DNA from: Dyadobacter sp. UC 10
Lineage (GTDB): Bacteria; Bacteroidota; Bacteroidia; Cytophagales; Spirosomataceae
Length of the DNA: 64,000 nt
Reading direction: 5' to 3'
NCBI RefSeq assembly: GCF_008369915.1
Contig: NZ_VSRN01000001.1
Span: 4,150,501-4,214,500, forward strand
The notes under the pieces are model-generated. The model searched no databases. It was not told where the DNA came from and was given only the letters and a program-made list of their open reading frames with translations. Shown here piece after piece: positions 7,873 to 20,230 of the stretch. The number at the start of each line of letters is the position of its first letter. The stretch's first letter is position 1. The position numbers and the translations under genes are program-made.

Positions 7873-9477
7873 TCAGCTTTTGCCGACTGTCGGAAGAAAT
7901 TTCGGTGCCACCCGATGCTTCGAAACCTGTTCATAAGCATATGCGATGCCGATCAGTTCCGGTTCACCAAATGGTTTGCCAATAAATGATAAGCCGACCG
8001 GAAGATCATTCAGATTACCCATTGGAACAGTGATAGAAGGGAACCCGGAGATAGCGGCTGGTCCGTAGGAACCGTAACCTGTCCAGAAATCGCCATTAAC
8101 GGGATCAATGCACCAGGCCGCACCTGTGGCAGGTCCGCAAAGCGCATCCAGCTTATTATTTTCAAACTCGCGGTCAAGCAAATCGGCGACCTTATTGATC
8201 TTTTGAAGCGCAGCCTTATACTCCTTAGTGTCGAGACCGCCCCTGGCCTGGGAATTTTCAAACAGCTCCTGTTTGAAAAAGGGCATCACTTCCGCTTCGT
8301 TTGCCTTATTAAATTCGATAAGTGCTTCCAGTGATTTGACATTTGCATTGGAAGCGGTGAGGTACTTATTGATACCGTCTTTGAATTCAAATTGCAGTAA
8401 AGCAGATTCGGCGCCGTCCACCTCCTGCGATTTCATGAAATCAATCTCCACAATAATTGCTCCCTGGCTTCGCAAATGGTCCAGCGCATTTTTTATCAAA
8501 TTATCAACACCTTCGTGTCTGTCCAAGAATGATTTCTCCACACCGATCCTTTTTCCTTTTAACCCGTCAGCATTAAGAAATACGGTATAATCGGCAGGTA
8601 AGGAGTTTTCTGTCTTGTACCTTCCCGGGTCTGCCGGGTCGGTGCCTGCGAGCGTGCCAAGTAATGCAGCCGCGTCGCTTACAGTCCGGCCAAAGGGGCC
8701 GGCGGTATCCTGGGTTTTCGATATAGGAATGATGCCTGACCGGCTTACCAGCCCCACTGTCGGTTTGATTCCTACCACGCCGTTCATAGATGCGGGGCAT
8801 GCAATAGAACCATTGGTTTCGGTACCTACCGCAACTGCACAAAGATTGGCAGCGACGGCCACACCTGAGCCCGAGCTTGATCCACATGGCGACCGGTCGG
8901 TAACATAAGGGTTTTTTGTTTGTCCGCCCCTGCTGCTCCACCCGCTGGATGATCGGGAAGAACGGAAGTTGGCCCATTCGCTCAAATTAGTCTTACCGAG
9001 TATAACCGCCCCGGCATCCCGCAGTCTTTTCACGATGAAGGCGTCGGCAGGGGCAATATGCCCATTCAAAGCCAGGGAGCCGGCAGTAGTCTGCATTTTG
9101 TCTGCAGTATCGATATTGTCCTTGATAAGCACCGGAATGCCGTGCATGATTCCGCGGATTTTTCCGGCTTTACGGTCGCGGTCCATAGCGTCAGCGATGG
9201 CTAGTGCGTCGGGATTCAGCTCAATGACCGCTTTCAATGCCGGGCCATTCTCATCGATGGTTTTAATCTGGTCAAGGTAGAATTGGGTCAGCTTCCGGGC
9301 AGTAAGCTTTCCCTCCTTCATGCGCTTTTGCATTTCGGCTACTGTCATTTCTTCCAGGGCCGATCGCGACTTATCCTCTTCTGTTTCCTGCTCCCTAGGG
9401 GTGCATTCTATGAAGGACATGGAAATTGCGGCTATTCCGGCTGCGGATGCCAAATTGACAAAGGTTCTCCTCTTCAT
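7873..9477 (-). CDS. amidase-signature enzyme, exported
   Basis: Hydrolyses amide bonds with a Ser-cisSer-Lys triad; the true substrate is unknown (peptide amidase-like). Lys119 is in [10 protein letters not shown]. The Gly/Ser-rich loop CGSSSGSG holds the cis-Ser (about 200), and [10 protein letters not shown] holds the nucleophile Ser (about 224). The N-terminus [20 protein letters not shown] has a twin-arginine followed by Cys25 in SFIEC, so the protein may be Tat-exported and lipid-anchored. The 534-aa length fits secreted amidases rather than GatA; no gatB or gatC is near. It lies upstream of the Tat protein gene at 6092-7801 with 71 nt between, possibly one operon. Confidence 0.88.
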   Translation of the reverse strand: MKRRTFVNLASAAGIAAISMSFIECTPREQETEEDKSRSALEEMTVAEMQKRMKEGKLTARKLTQFYLDQIKTIDENGPALKAVIELNPDALAIADAMDRDRKAGKIRGIMHGIPVLIKDNIDTADKMQTTAGSLALNGHIAPADAFIVKRLRDAGAVILGKTNLSEWANFRSSRSSSGWSSRGGQTKNPYVTDRSPCGSSSGSGVAVAANLCAVAVGTETNGSIACPASMNGVVGIKPTVGLVSRSGIIPISKTQDTAGPFGRTVSDAAALLGTLAGTDPADPGRYKTENSLPADYTVFLNADGLKGKRIGVEKSFLDRHEGVDNLIKNALDHLRSQGAIIVEIDFMKSQEVDGAESALLQFEFKDGINKYLTASNANVKSLEALIEFNKANEAEVMPFFKQELFENSQARGGLDTKEYKAALQKINKVADLLDREFENNKLDALCGPATGAAWCIDPVNGDFWTGYGSYGPAAISGFPSITVPMGNLNDLPVGLSFIGKPFGEPELIGIAYAYEQVSKHRVAPKFLPTVGKS

Positions 9478-9782
9478 GACGGGGATGCAAAATTAGTATG
9501 GATGCAATATAGAAGTTTAAGGGGCCGGACAATGCTAATCAGAGAGCCAATTCGACACGGGCGACACCGGCGTCGGCCAAACCGCATTTAAGCAAATCTT
9601 GTATTATCCTTCACGGGCATTTGTACTACATCTTGTAAAATTTATGCTACTAGTTGACGTATTTGCTCAAATTACTTATTAGAATCTTCTTAAAATATGG
9701 CAAAATCGTACCAAATATTTCGATGGCATGATTATTTAATTTAACTTTAAAAAGGAAAAATAGCAAAATAAATATTGTGAGC
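9478..9782. other. gene-free stretch between divergent genes
   Basis: This 305-nt AT-rich region separates the amidase (minus) from the small membrane protein (plus) and must carry both promoters. I see no open frame, repeat or hairpin worth naming. A purine-rich AAAAAGGAAAAATAG at about 9750-9764 precedes the small gene. Confidence 0.5.
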
Positions 9783-9968
9783 ATGAGCATATTGTCAAAC
9801 ACCATATATTATTGCGGGAAGTTTTTCTTTGCAACCATTTTATTTATAGCGATGATCATTTCAACGATCATTTCCCTGCCGTTTATCGGAGCCGGGATGA
9901 TAAAGGACGCAATGAGTTCACATCATCAGCATGCAGACAGAAATAGTCTATTCGACTTCCATAGCTGA
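9783..9968 (+). CDS. small membrane protein, unknown function
   Basis: A 61-aa protein with one or two hydrophobic segments (YCGKFFFATILFIAMIISTI and ISLPFIGAGMI) and a short polar tail with HHQH. I do not recognise the family. ATG 9783 is chosen over GTG 9777. It is followed 22 nt later by a strong intrinsic terminator, which supports a real, monocistronic gene. Confidence 0.55.
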   Translation: MSILSNTIYYCGKFFFATILFIAMIISTIISLPFIGAGMIKDAMSSHHQHADRNSLFDFHS

Positions 9969-9989
9969 TTCATATACCGCAATAATAGG

Positions 9990-10028
9990 GAGGGGTTCGG
10001 GCCGGGAGGTTCGTACCCCTCTTTTTTT
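9990..10028 (+). terminator. intrinsic terminator of the small membrane protein gene
   Basis: Stem GAGGGGT (9990-9996) pairs with ACCCCTC (10015-10021), followed directly by seven T. Confidence 0.85.
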
Positions 10029-10107
10029 GCCTACATTTTCAGAGCAGATTTCGCTTGAAAAGATTGAAATCCCGTAATTTTCGCGTTAATTATTTACAGA
10101 TCTGTGC

Positions 10108-11088
10108 ATGAGAAACTTATTAATTACCGCTATTATACTGGTAATCAGTGTGCCTGTTCAATTATTCGGCCAGGTAAAACGGTATAGTTTTGAAAAAGGA
10201 TTGATGGGCTCGCCATTCAAGCTGGTATTTTATGCTGCAAGCGATTCAATTGCTGATGAAGCAGCTAAAAAAGCATTCGGGAGGGTAGAGGAGTTGAACG
10301 AGATCATGAGCGACTACCGCGACGGGAGTGAAATTAACCGGCTATCGGCCCAGTCGGGCAGCGGCAAATGGATTCGCGTCAGCAAAGATTTATTCGATAT
10401 TCTGGCGATCTCCCGCTCGGTGAGCGAAAAAACTGACGGAGTTTTTGATGTTACACTTGGGCCTGTGGTACAAATGTGGCGACATGCTACCCGGAAAAAT
10501 ATCTTTCCCAGCAGCGAAGAAATTGCAGCAGCAAGAAGCAAAACCGGCTTTTCGAAGATGAAACTTAACGCCAATACGAAAAGTGTCCTGCTTACGCAAA
10601 AAGGAATGCGGCTCGATATCGGTGGACTTGGAAAAGGATATGCAGCGGAAGAGGCTGTCAAAGAGTTGAAAAAGCTGGGCATTACTTCCGCAATGATGGA
10701 CGCGGGTGGAAAAATTGTCCTCACCAATCCCCCGCCGGGCTCCGATGGGTGGAATATAACCATTTCAAACGGCAGCGATTCCCTTAAAACGCTCAGGCTC
10801 TCCAATATCGCGCTGGCTACTTCCGGGCCAACATACCGATACATGGAGTACGAGGGAGTAAGGTACTCACACATTGTTGATCCCAAAACCGGGATCGGAC
10901 TGCTTTTCCATGTTCGTACCACCGCAATTTCCCCCGACGGTACGATTGCCGACGCGCTGGCAACAGCATTCAGTGTTGCAGGCGTCGAAAAGACAAAGAA
11001 GATCTTAAAGAACTTTCCCGGCAGCACGGTCTGGCTGGTTGAGAAAAGCGGCGACAAGCTTGCCGAATGGAATACACTCCGGCAATAA
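10108..11088 (+). CDS. apbE: FAD:protein FMN transferase
   Basis: ApbE-type Mg-dependent flavin transferase that attaches FMN covalently to Thr/Ser of exported proteins such as Nqr/Rnf subunits. It is 326 aa with an N-terminal signal segment (MRNLLITAIILVISVPVQLF) and no lipobox. Family blocks seen are LNEIMSDYRDGSEINRL, FDVTLGPVVQMW, LDIGGLGKGYAAE, MDAGGKI, YSHIVDPKTG and DALATAFSVAG, with metal-binding Asp/Thr near the last. No Nqr genes are in the window. A TetR gene follows after a large inverted repeat. Confidence 0.93.
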   Translation: MRNLLITAIILVISVPVQLFGQVKRYSFEKGLMGSPFKLVFYAASDSIADEAAKKAFGRVEELNEIMSDYRDGSEINRLSAQSGSGKWIRVSKDLFDILAISRSVSEKTDGVFDVTLGPVVQMWRHATRKNIFPSSEEIAAARSKTGFSKMKLNANTKSVLLTQKGMRLDIGGLGKGYAAEEAVKELKKLGITSAMMDAGGKIVLTNPPPGSDGWNITISNGSDSLKTLRLSNIALATSGPTYRYMEYEGVRYSHIVDPKTGIGLLFHVRTTAISPDGTIADALATAFSVAGVEKTKKILKNFPGSTVWLVEKSGDKLAEWNTLRQ

Positions 11089-11118
11089 TCATTTCTTGTA
11101 TTTTTTTACGAATTACTA

Positions 11119-11168
11119 CGTATGAAACGAATATTTTAAATGAATGTTTAAAATATTCGTTTCATACG
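11119..11168. repeat. perfect 22-bp inverted repeat with 6-nt centre
   Basis: The left arm 11119-11140 (begins CGTATGAAACGAATATT) is the exact reverse complement of the right arm 11147-11168; the centre is TGAATG. An outer pair ACGAATT (11108-11114) and AATTCGT (11176-11182) extends the symmetry after an internal loop. It lies between apbE and the TetR gene, 91 nt before the TetR start. It can be an operator for the TetR dimer or an RNA hairpin ending apbE; no U-run follows the stem, which favours the operator reading. Confidence 0.75.
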
Positions 11169-11258
11169 CTTGTACAATTCGTTTTTACTCCTGAAATTTG
11201 AAGCACATTCTTAGAAAAACTTTGTTTTGAACCATTTACAACCTAACTGTTCTACATT

Positions 11259-11873
11259 TTGAAGTGCGCGAGCGAAAAAAGCGAGGATAAAATTAGAGAG
11301 GCGGCCAAGCGGGTTTTCTTAAAGAAAGGTTTTGATGGGACAACCTCCCGCGATATTGCCAAAGAGGCGGATATGAATATTGCTTTAACCAACTATTACT
11401 TCAGAAGTAAGGAAAAGTTGTTTATGGAAATATTCAATGATCTGATGGGGCTATATTTCCAGAATGTAATCGACATCCTGAACAAGCCTATCGACATCAA
11501 AACCAAAATTTCGGAGGTGGTTGAAAACAACTACCAGATGATGAAAAAGGAGCCAGACCTGATCATTTTCATTATGAACGAAATTCATAAGGAACCGGAG
11601 CGGTTACTGGTAAAAACGGCGTTGTATCATCAGCTCAAATCAACGTTATTCAACCAGCAGCTCGACGAAGGTATTAAGGCAGGGAAGCTGCGGGAAATCC
11701 GTATTGAAAGTATCCTCCCGTTAATGACCAGTTGCGTGGAATTCCTGTTTTTGGGAAAAGAAATGCATCAGAAAGTTTTTAATATGTCGGAAGACGAGTT
11801 TGAGGCCTTTGGGGAAAGTCACAAAAACCATGTGAAAGAGATGATCTGTAATTATCTGATCCGGGAAGACTAA
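11259..11873 (+). CDS. TetR/AcrR family regulator
   Basis: A 204-aa protein with an N-terminal TetR helix-turn-helix (KIREAAKRVFLKKGFDGTTS, then RDIAKEADMNIALTNYYF) and a variable ligand domain. The start is TTG 11259; no in-frame ATG precedes the DNA-binding domain, so a rare start is forced. Ligand and targets are unknown. The perfect inverted repeat just upstream suggests autoregulation. The nearest genes are apbE upstream and, after a 658-nt gap, the sphingolipid genes. Confidence 0.9.
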   Translation: MKCASEKSEDKIREAAKRVFLKKGFDGTTSRDIAKEADMNIALTNYYFRSKEKLFMEIFNDLMGLYFQNVIDILNKPIDIKTKISEVVENNYQMMKKEPDLIIFIMNEIHKEPERLLVKTALYHQLKSTLFNQQLDEGIKAGKLREIRIESILPLMTSCVEFLFLGKEMHQKVFNMSEDEFEAFGESHKNHVKEMICNYLIRED

Positions 11874-14857
<2,984 letters not shown>

Positions 14858-14861
<4 letters not shown>

Positions 14862-15883
14862 AAGAAAAGGTATTCATAACTGGCGCAAGCGGATTTATCG
14901 GATATCATCTGGTTAAGGAGGCGCTGGGCAAAGGTATGGAAGTAGATGCCGCCGTGCGACCAACCAGTAACCTGGCGTTTTTGAAAAAACTCATCCATGA
15001 ACCAGGGACCGGCCAATCAGCTGCGCTGAAAATTGTGAATGCAGATTTCGGTTCCCGTGAAAGTTTGAAAAACTTGCTGGAAGCCGGCCACTATACATAC
15101 ATTATTCATGCGGCAGGAGTAACAAAGGAAAAAACGGCAGCAGCTTATAATCTGGTTAATGCCGAGTATTCCCTCAACCTGGCGCAGGCTGCGATGTCAG
15201 CGGATATTCCGTTAAAAAGATTTGTTTTTCTGAGCAGTCTGGCCGCAATAGGGCCAATCAGCTACTCGGAACAGCAACCGATTACGGAAACTACGCTGCC
15301 CGGGCCAGTTACTGAATATGGTAAAAGCAAGCTGCTGGCAGAACAATATCTGGAAAAGGTCAGCGGATTGCCCTTAACTATTATAAGACCCACGGCGGTT
15401 TACGGACCGGGCGAAAAGGATCTGTTTGTTTTATTCAAAACCCTGGCAGGCGGCCTGGATGCTTACATTGGCGACAAACCGCAGCGACTGAGTTTTGTGT
15501 ATGTAAAAGACCTGGTAGCCGCTACCCTGGCCGCACTCACTGAAAATAAGAAAGACGTAACAGTGTACAACATTTCAGATGGAAATGCTTACGACCGTTA
15601 CGCATTGGCTGACAGGTTCAAAGAGATCAGCGGGAAAAACGTTTTTCGGACGCATCTGCCCATTATTCTGGTAAAATGGCTGGCAGGTTTACTGGACATC
15701 ATTTATTCCTTTTCCTCCAAAACACCTGTCTTAAACAGAGAGAAGCTAAAAGAGCTTACGGCTTCTAACTGGAACTGTAGTATAGACGCAGCCAGGAACA
15801 ATCTGGACTACCAGCCGCAATATGACCTGCGACAAGGACTTGCGGAAACATTAAGCTGGTACAAAGAGAATAAGTGGCTTTAA
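14858..15883 (+). CDS. NAD-dependent epimerase/dehydratase family, candidate ceramide reductase
   Basis: A 341-aa extended SDR. VFITGASGFIGYHLVKEAL is the NAD(P)-binding Rossmann start; EYGKSKLLAEQYL holds the catalytic Tyr and Lys; HAAGVTKEKT and RPTAVYGPGEKD are further family blocks. Most members act on nucleotide sugars, but position directly after spt and the GNAT gene matches CerR, the NAD-dependent epimerase-type reductase that reduces the 3-keto group in bacterial ceramide synthesis. Assignment to CerR is inferred from operon context. Its start overlaps the GNAT stop by 4 nt. Confidence 0.8.
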
Positions 15884-15994
15884 TTATTGCACCTGATTTG
15901 ATCTGGTATCGAATCTAATAATCGCAACTACGGCCTCTGGCATCGGTAGTCGGGCGGTTGTGAACGGGTAGCTCATGCATTAGGATCATCAAAA

Positions 15995-18565
15995 ATGAAA
16001 ACGATAATTAAGTCGGTATGGTTAAAAATTGCTCTGGTGGCCTGTATGGTACAGGTTATTTCAGGAGCGGCCATAGCGCAAAATACGACAACGATTAAAG
16101 GTACCGTTACCGACGCAAAAACAGGAGAAACCCTCCCGTTTGTGTCTATTTTGATCCCCGGAACCACCATGGGGACTGCTTCCGATGCAGATGGCCGCTA
16201 CGCACTGACTTTGCGTGAAGATCATGCAAAGATCCGGTTTACTTATGTAGGTTATCTGAGTGTTGACAAACCGATTACCGCCGGTATTTCGCAGGTCATC
16301 GATATTAAAATGTCGGTGGATGCATCGATGCTCAAAGAGGTAACTGTGAAAGGAAGAGGACGTTACCGTAACAAGGACAACCCGGCTGTGCAGCTGATCC
16401 GCGAGGTAATTGCGCATAAGGATGAAAACAAAATGGCTGGTAATGACTACGTGGAGTACGAGCAGTACGAAAAGATTTCGCTTGCGCTGAGTAACCTTTC
16501 TGACGATTTTAAAGATAAAAGGATCTTCAAGAACTACCAGTTTTTGTTCAAACAGCAGGATTCAGCGTCTATGGGCGGCAAGAATATGTTGCCGGCCTAT
16601 ATTCAGGAAAAGCTTTCCCAGGTGTATTTCCGTAAAAACCCGCATACTAAAAAGCAGCTGGTGCTCGCTAACCGTCGTGCGGAGTTTGATTCTAAATTCA
16701 TTGATAATGAGGGGTTAAGTTCCTATTTCAACAGGTTGTACGAGGATATTAATATCTACGATAACGATATTTCCATTGCGACCAACCTATTGCTGAGCCC
16801 GATCGCAAACACGGCACCTACATTCTATAAATTCTTTATCAGGGATACCATTAAAACCAATGAACCCTGGCTGATCGAAGTAGGTTTTGTGCCGAGAAAT
16901 AAAACCGATATGCTTTTCGAGGGTAAACTTTACGTGACTCTCGACGGGAAATATGGCGTGCAGAATGCATATCTGACTGTCAATAAAAGTATTAACCTCA
17001 ATTTCATGCGCGACCTAGAGGCGAGCCTTGAATTTGAGAAAAGCGCCGACGGCCGATATCATCCCTCCAAAACTACCCTGGCGATGGAATTTGCACTGGG
17101 TGAAAAAAGCGCCGGATTATATGGTCAGCGGGTTGTAAACTTTAAGAACTACACCATTAACGAGAGCCGGGCGGACAGTATCTACAAAGGCCCGAATGAA
17201 GAAATAGCCTACAACCCGGATGTAAAAATAGGGGAGTCCTTTTGGGGAAGTGCCCGGCATATTCCGCTTGAATCGATAGAACTGGACATTTACAAGAATA
17301 TAGATACCCTGCAAACGATCCCTTCGTTCCGGCGTACCATGGACATTGCGACGCTATTCCTGGCTGGTTACAAATCGTTTGGGAAAGTGGAGATCGGGCC
17401 GTTCAATACCTTTTACAGTTTCAATCCCGTGGAAGGTTTCAGGCTGCGGTTTGGTGGAAGAACGACACAGGAACTGAGCAAGCGCGTGTATTTCGAAACT
17501 TATGCGGCCTATGGTTTCAAGGACGAAAAATGGAAATATTTCGTAGCAGGTACCTATTCGATCAATAACAAATCGGTATATCATTTTCCGCTGAACTATA
17601 TCCGCGCGAGTTACCAGCGCGATACCAAGATCCCGGGACAGGAATTGCAGTTTGTGCAGGAAGATAACCTGCTGCTTTCCTTCAAGCGGGGCGACAATAA
17701 CCGGTGGTTATACAATGATATTTACAAACTCGAATATGTGAGGGAATTTGAGAACCACTTCTCTTATAAAATCGGCTTTAATCAATGGAGCCAGCGCGCG
17801 GCGGGAATTCTGAAATACCAGAGTCTCGACAGCGACGGAGCATTGAGCGACCAGGGTGTGCTGAACAATACCGAGGCGAATCTTGAACTGCGCTATGCGC
17901 CGCATGAGCAGTTTTACCAGGGGAAATTGTATCGCACGCCGATCATTAATCGCTACCCGGTATTTACTGTTCGCTATAATGCAGGTATCAAAGGCGTTTT
18001 CGCCGGACAAAACCGTTATCACAACCTTTCCGGAAATGTGGCTAAAAGGTTTTACCTGTCACAGTTTGGTTACGCCGATATAACGGCGGAAGGTGGTTAT
18101 ATTTTTGGTAAAAATGTGCTGTTCCCGCTGCTGACCATTCACCGCGCGAACCAATCCTACGCTTACCAGCTGAATTCATTCAACCTCATGAACTTCCTGG
18201 AATTTGTGAGTGATCATTACGCCAGTCTGGACGTACAGTATTATCTCAATGGATTTGTATTCAACAAAATACCCTTGCTTAAAAAGCTAAAACTGCGTGA
18301 GGTAGTGAGTTTTAAAGGCTTAATGGGAGGTTTGAGGGATGAAAACAATCCGGCATTGCATCCGTCGCTCTACCGGTTCCCGACCGACGAGCAGGGCAAA
18401 TCGATCAGCTATACTTTATCCCGCGCACCTTATATCGAAGGCAGCATCGGGGTTGCGAATATATTCAAGCTATTGCGCGTGGACCTGGTGAAAAGGTTTA
18501 CTTATCTCGACAACCCAACCGTTTCCGAGTGGGGGGTGAGAGCGCGGTTCAAACTTGATTTTTAA
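15995..18565 (+). CDS. outer membrane protein, carboxypeptidase-like regulatory domain plus DUF5686
   Basis: An 856-aa protein with a signal peptide (about 1-28), then a Carboxypeptidase-D-like beta-sandwich (IKGTVTDAKTGETLPFVSIL to about 110), then a long DUF5686 region predicted as a beta-barrel, ending in the aromatic-final pattern GVRARFKLDF. Proteins of this build are common in Bacteroidota; the function is unknown. Placed between the ceramide genes and the head-group genes, it could serve envelope lipid placement, but that is a guess from position. It is 111 nt downstream of the reductase gene and 24 nt upstream of the nucleotidyltransferase. Confidence 0.8.
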   Translation: MKTIIKSVWLKIALVACMVQVISGAAIAQNTTTIKGTVTDAKTGETLPFVSILIPGTTMGTASDADGRYALTLREDHAKIRFTYVGYLSVDKPITAGISQVIDIKMSVDASMLKEVTVKGRGRYRNKDNPAVQLIREVIAHKDENKMAGNDYVEYEQYEKISLALSNLSDDFKDKRIFKNYQFLFKQQDSASMGGKNMLPAYIQEKLSQVYFRKNPHTKKQLVLANRRAEFDSKFIDNEGLSSYFNRLYEDINIYDNDISIATNLLLSPIANTAPTFYKFFIRDTIKTNEPWLIEVGFVPRNKTDMLFEGKLYVTLDGKYGVQNAYLTVNKSINLNFMRDLEASLEFEKSADGRYHPSKTTLAMEFALGEKSAGLYGQRVVNFKNYTINESRADSIYKGPNEEIAYNPDVKIGESFWGSARHIPLESIELDIYKNIDTLQTIPSFRRTMDIATLFLAGYKSFGKVEIGPFNTFYSFNPVEGFRLRFGGRTTQELSKRVYFETYAAYGFKDEKWKYFVAGTYSINNKSVYHFPLNYIRASYQRDTKIPGQELQFVQEDNLLLSFKRGDNNRWLYNDIYKLEYVREFENHFSYKIGFNQWSQRAAGILKYQSLDSDGALSDQGVLNNTEANLELRYAPHEQFYQGKLYRTPIINRYPVFTVRYNAGIKGVFAGQNRYHNLSGNVAKRFYLSQFGYADITAEGGYIFGKNVLFPLLTIHRANQSYAYQLNSFNLMNFLEFVSDHYASLDVQYYLNGFVFNKIPLLKKLKLREVVSFKGLMGGLRDENNPALHPSLYRFPTDEQGKSISYTLSRAPYIEGSIGVANIFKLLRVDLVKRFTYLDNPTVSEWGVRARFKLDF

Positions 18566-18589
18566 AATAGAAAGTAAACGACACCAATT

Positions 18590-19303
18590 ATGAAATATGC
18601 GATCATAGCAGCAGGAGAGGGTTCGCGCCTGGCAAAGGAGGGCTTTCAGCTTCCTAAGCCGATGGTTACCCTGTGCGGGGAAATGATGATCGACAGGCTG
18701 ATAGGCATTTTTATGCGAAACAGGGCAGAGCGGATATTGATCATAATCAATGAAAATTCCCCCGAGCTTGAAGCACATTTGACTGAGCTAAGCAAGACTT
18801 TGCCACTTGATATGCTGATTAAATCAACCCCCAGCTCGCTGCACAGCGCATTTGAACTTTTAAATCAATATCCTGAAACAGAGGCAGTTTGTCTTACTAC
18901 CACGGATACGGTTTTTAAAGAAGAAGAATTCGGTGCGTTCATTGATGCATTTGAAAACAATAGGGAGCTGGAAGGACAAATGGCGGTTACCGCATTCGTC
19001 GATGATGAAAGCCCGCTGTTTGTAAGTGCCGACACAAACGGAAAAATTACGGCATTTACGGATTCAAGAGAGCCGGCAACCGCATTCGTTTCAGGAGGTA
19101 TTTATTGTTTGCGTAAAAAAGCGATTGATACGCTGGGTAAGTCCGTCAAAAGCGGGACTTCGCGGATGCGGAATTTTCAGCGCGAGCTGCTTTCAGAAGG
19201 TATTGAATTACAGGCTTATCCATTTTCTAAAATTGTAGACGTGGACCATATCAGCGATATACAAACTGCTGAACTGTTTTTAAATCAGGAAAATCTGGTT
19301 TAA
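18590..19303 (+). CDS. sugar/polyol-phosphate nucleotidyltransferase
   Basis: A 237-aa NTP-transferase. The N-terminus KYAIIAAGEGSRLAKEGFQL followed by PKPMVTLCG is the GxGxRL...PKP nucleotide-binding signature; TTTDTVFKEEEF and IVDVDHISDIQTAE fill the places of the metal-binding Asp. It would transfer a nucleotide to a phosphorylated alcohol or sugar. Archaea join such a domain to a CDP-alcohol transferase to make CDP-inositol and its products; here the CDP-alcohol transferase is two genes downstream, so CDP-polyol formation is the favoured idea. The exact substrate cannot be read from sequence. Confidence 0.8.
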   Translation: MKYAIIAAGEGSRLAKEGFQLPKPMVTLCGEMMIDRLIGIFMRNRAERILIIINENSPELEAHLTELSKTLPLDMLIKSTPSSLHSAFELLNQYPETEAVCLTTTDTVFKEEEFGAFIDAFENNRELEGQMAVTAFVDDESPLFVSADTNGKITAFTDSREPATAFVSGGIYCLRKKAIDTLGKSVKSGTSRMRNFQRELLSEGIELQAYPFSKIVDVDHISDIQTAELFLNQENLV

Positions 19304-19360
19304 AAACGCATTACAAACTGACACCAATTATTTAAAGACCGGGGCGTTTTCCGGCAGCGT

Positions 19361-20230
19361 ATGAATGAAATTGAAATACTCGGCGTACACCGTAACAAAA
19401 AATTTTCACCGAATCACATTGGCAACGACGACGCGATTTTTTCGCTGACGGCCAAAGCACTTGAAAAATTGGGCTGCCGCGTCACGATCTGTTGTGAAGA
19501 TGATTTTTTGGCGATGCAGGAAGTGCGACAGTCAAAAATCTTTACAATGGCAAGGCAAAAAGAAGTGGTGGCGAAATTGCAAAAGCTCGAAAAGGAGGGA
19601 ATTCAGGTCGTTAACTCGGCATTTGGAATAGAAAAATGCTTTCGCACCAACCTGACCAATGCATTGAACGAAAACAATATCCCCGTCGCGGAAAGTTACA
19701 TTGTCCCGACCGGTTATCAGGAAGAAACAGTTTTTGACAACATTAAAGGCAAAGGTTACTGGATCAAGCGGGGTGATTTTCACGCGATCCACAAAGAGGA
19801 CGTTTCATTTGCCGCGTCGCGGGAAGAAGCCAAGGAGATTTTGCGCGAATATGCATTGCGCGATATTCCCGATGCAGTGATTTCCGAGCATTTGGTGGGC
19901 GATTTGGTGAAATTTTACGGCGTGCGCGGCACGGACTTTTTCTTTTGGTTTTATCCTTACGACAACAATCACCATAAATACACCCAATATCAGGAAGTCA
20001 ACGGCAGCTCGGCTTACTATGCTTTCGATGCCGGAAATTTGCAGCAAGTAGCAACCGACGCGGCCCTGGCAGTCGGGATCGATATTTATGGCGGGGATGC
20101 CATTGTAGGCAAAGACGGGCAGTTCCGCATTATCGACCTGAACGACTGGCCCAGCTTTGCACCCTGCCGCGACCAGGCAGCCGGACATATTGCAAACAGG
20201 ATATTCGAAGTATTTACAAACCATAATTAA
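19361..20230 (+). CDS. ATP-grasp protein resembling inositol-phosphate kinase (ITPK) / RimK
   Basis: A 289-aa protein. A Rossmann-like N-terminal part (MNEIEILGVHRNKKFSPNHI) precedes an ATP-grasp-like core: GYWIKRGDFHAI and DAVISEHLVGDLVKFYGV for nucleotide contact, then GIDIYGGDAIVGKDGQFRII followed by DLNDWPSFAPC, the metal-binding D...D-x-N segment. The last part looks like ITPK-type inositol phosphate kinases (pattern ...DxNxFPxY) and like RimK/glutathione synthase ligases. The substrate is unknown. Its stop overlaps the start of the CDP-alcohol transferase by 1 nt (TAATG), so the products probably act together. Confidence 0.65.
   Translation: MNEIEILGVHRNKKFSPNHIGNDDAIFSLTAKALEKLGCRVTICCEDDFLAMQEVRQSKIFTMARQKEVVAKLQKLEKEGIQVVNSAFGIEKCFRTNLTNALNENNIPVAESYIVPTGYQEETVFDNIKGKGYWIKRGDFHAIHKEDVSFAASREEAKEILREYALRDIPDAVISEHLVGDLVKFYGVRGTDFFFWFYPYDNNHHKYTQYQEVNGSSAYYAFDAGNLQQVATDAALAVGIDIYGGDAIVGKDGQFRIIDLNDWPSFAPCRDQAAGHIANRIFEVFTNHN

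Noticed and set aside
18580-19330. A repeated GACACCAATTAT before the nucleotidyltransferase gene and again after it
   Set aside because: Only 12 nt and two copies; too little to call an element.
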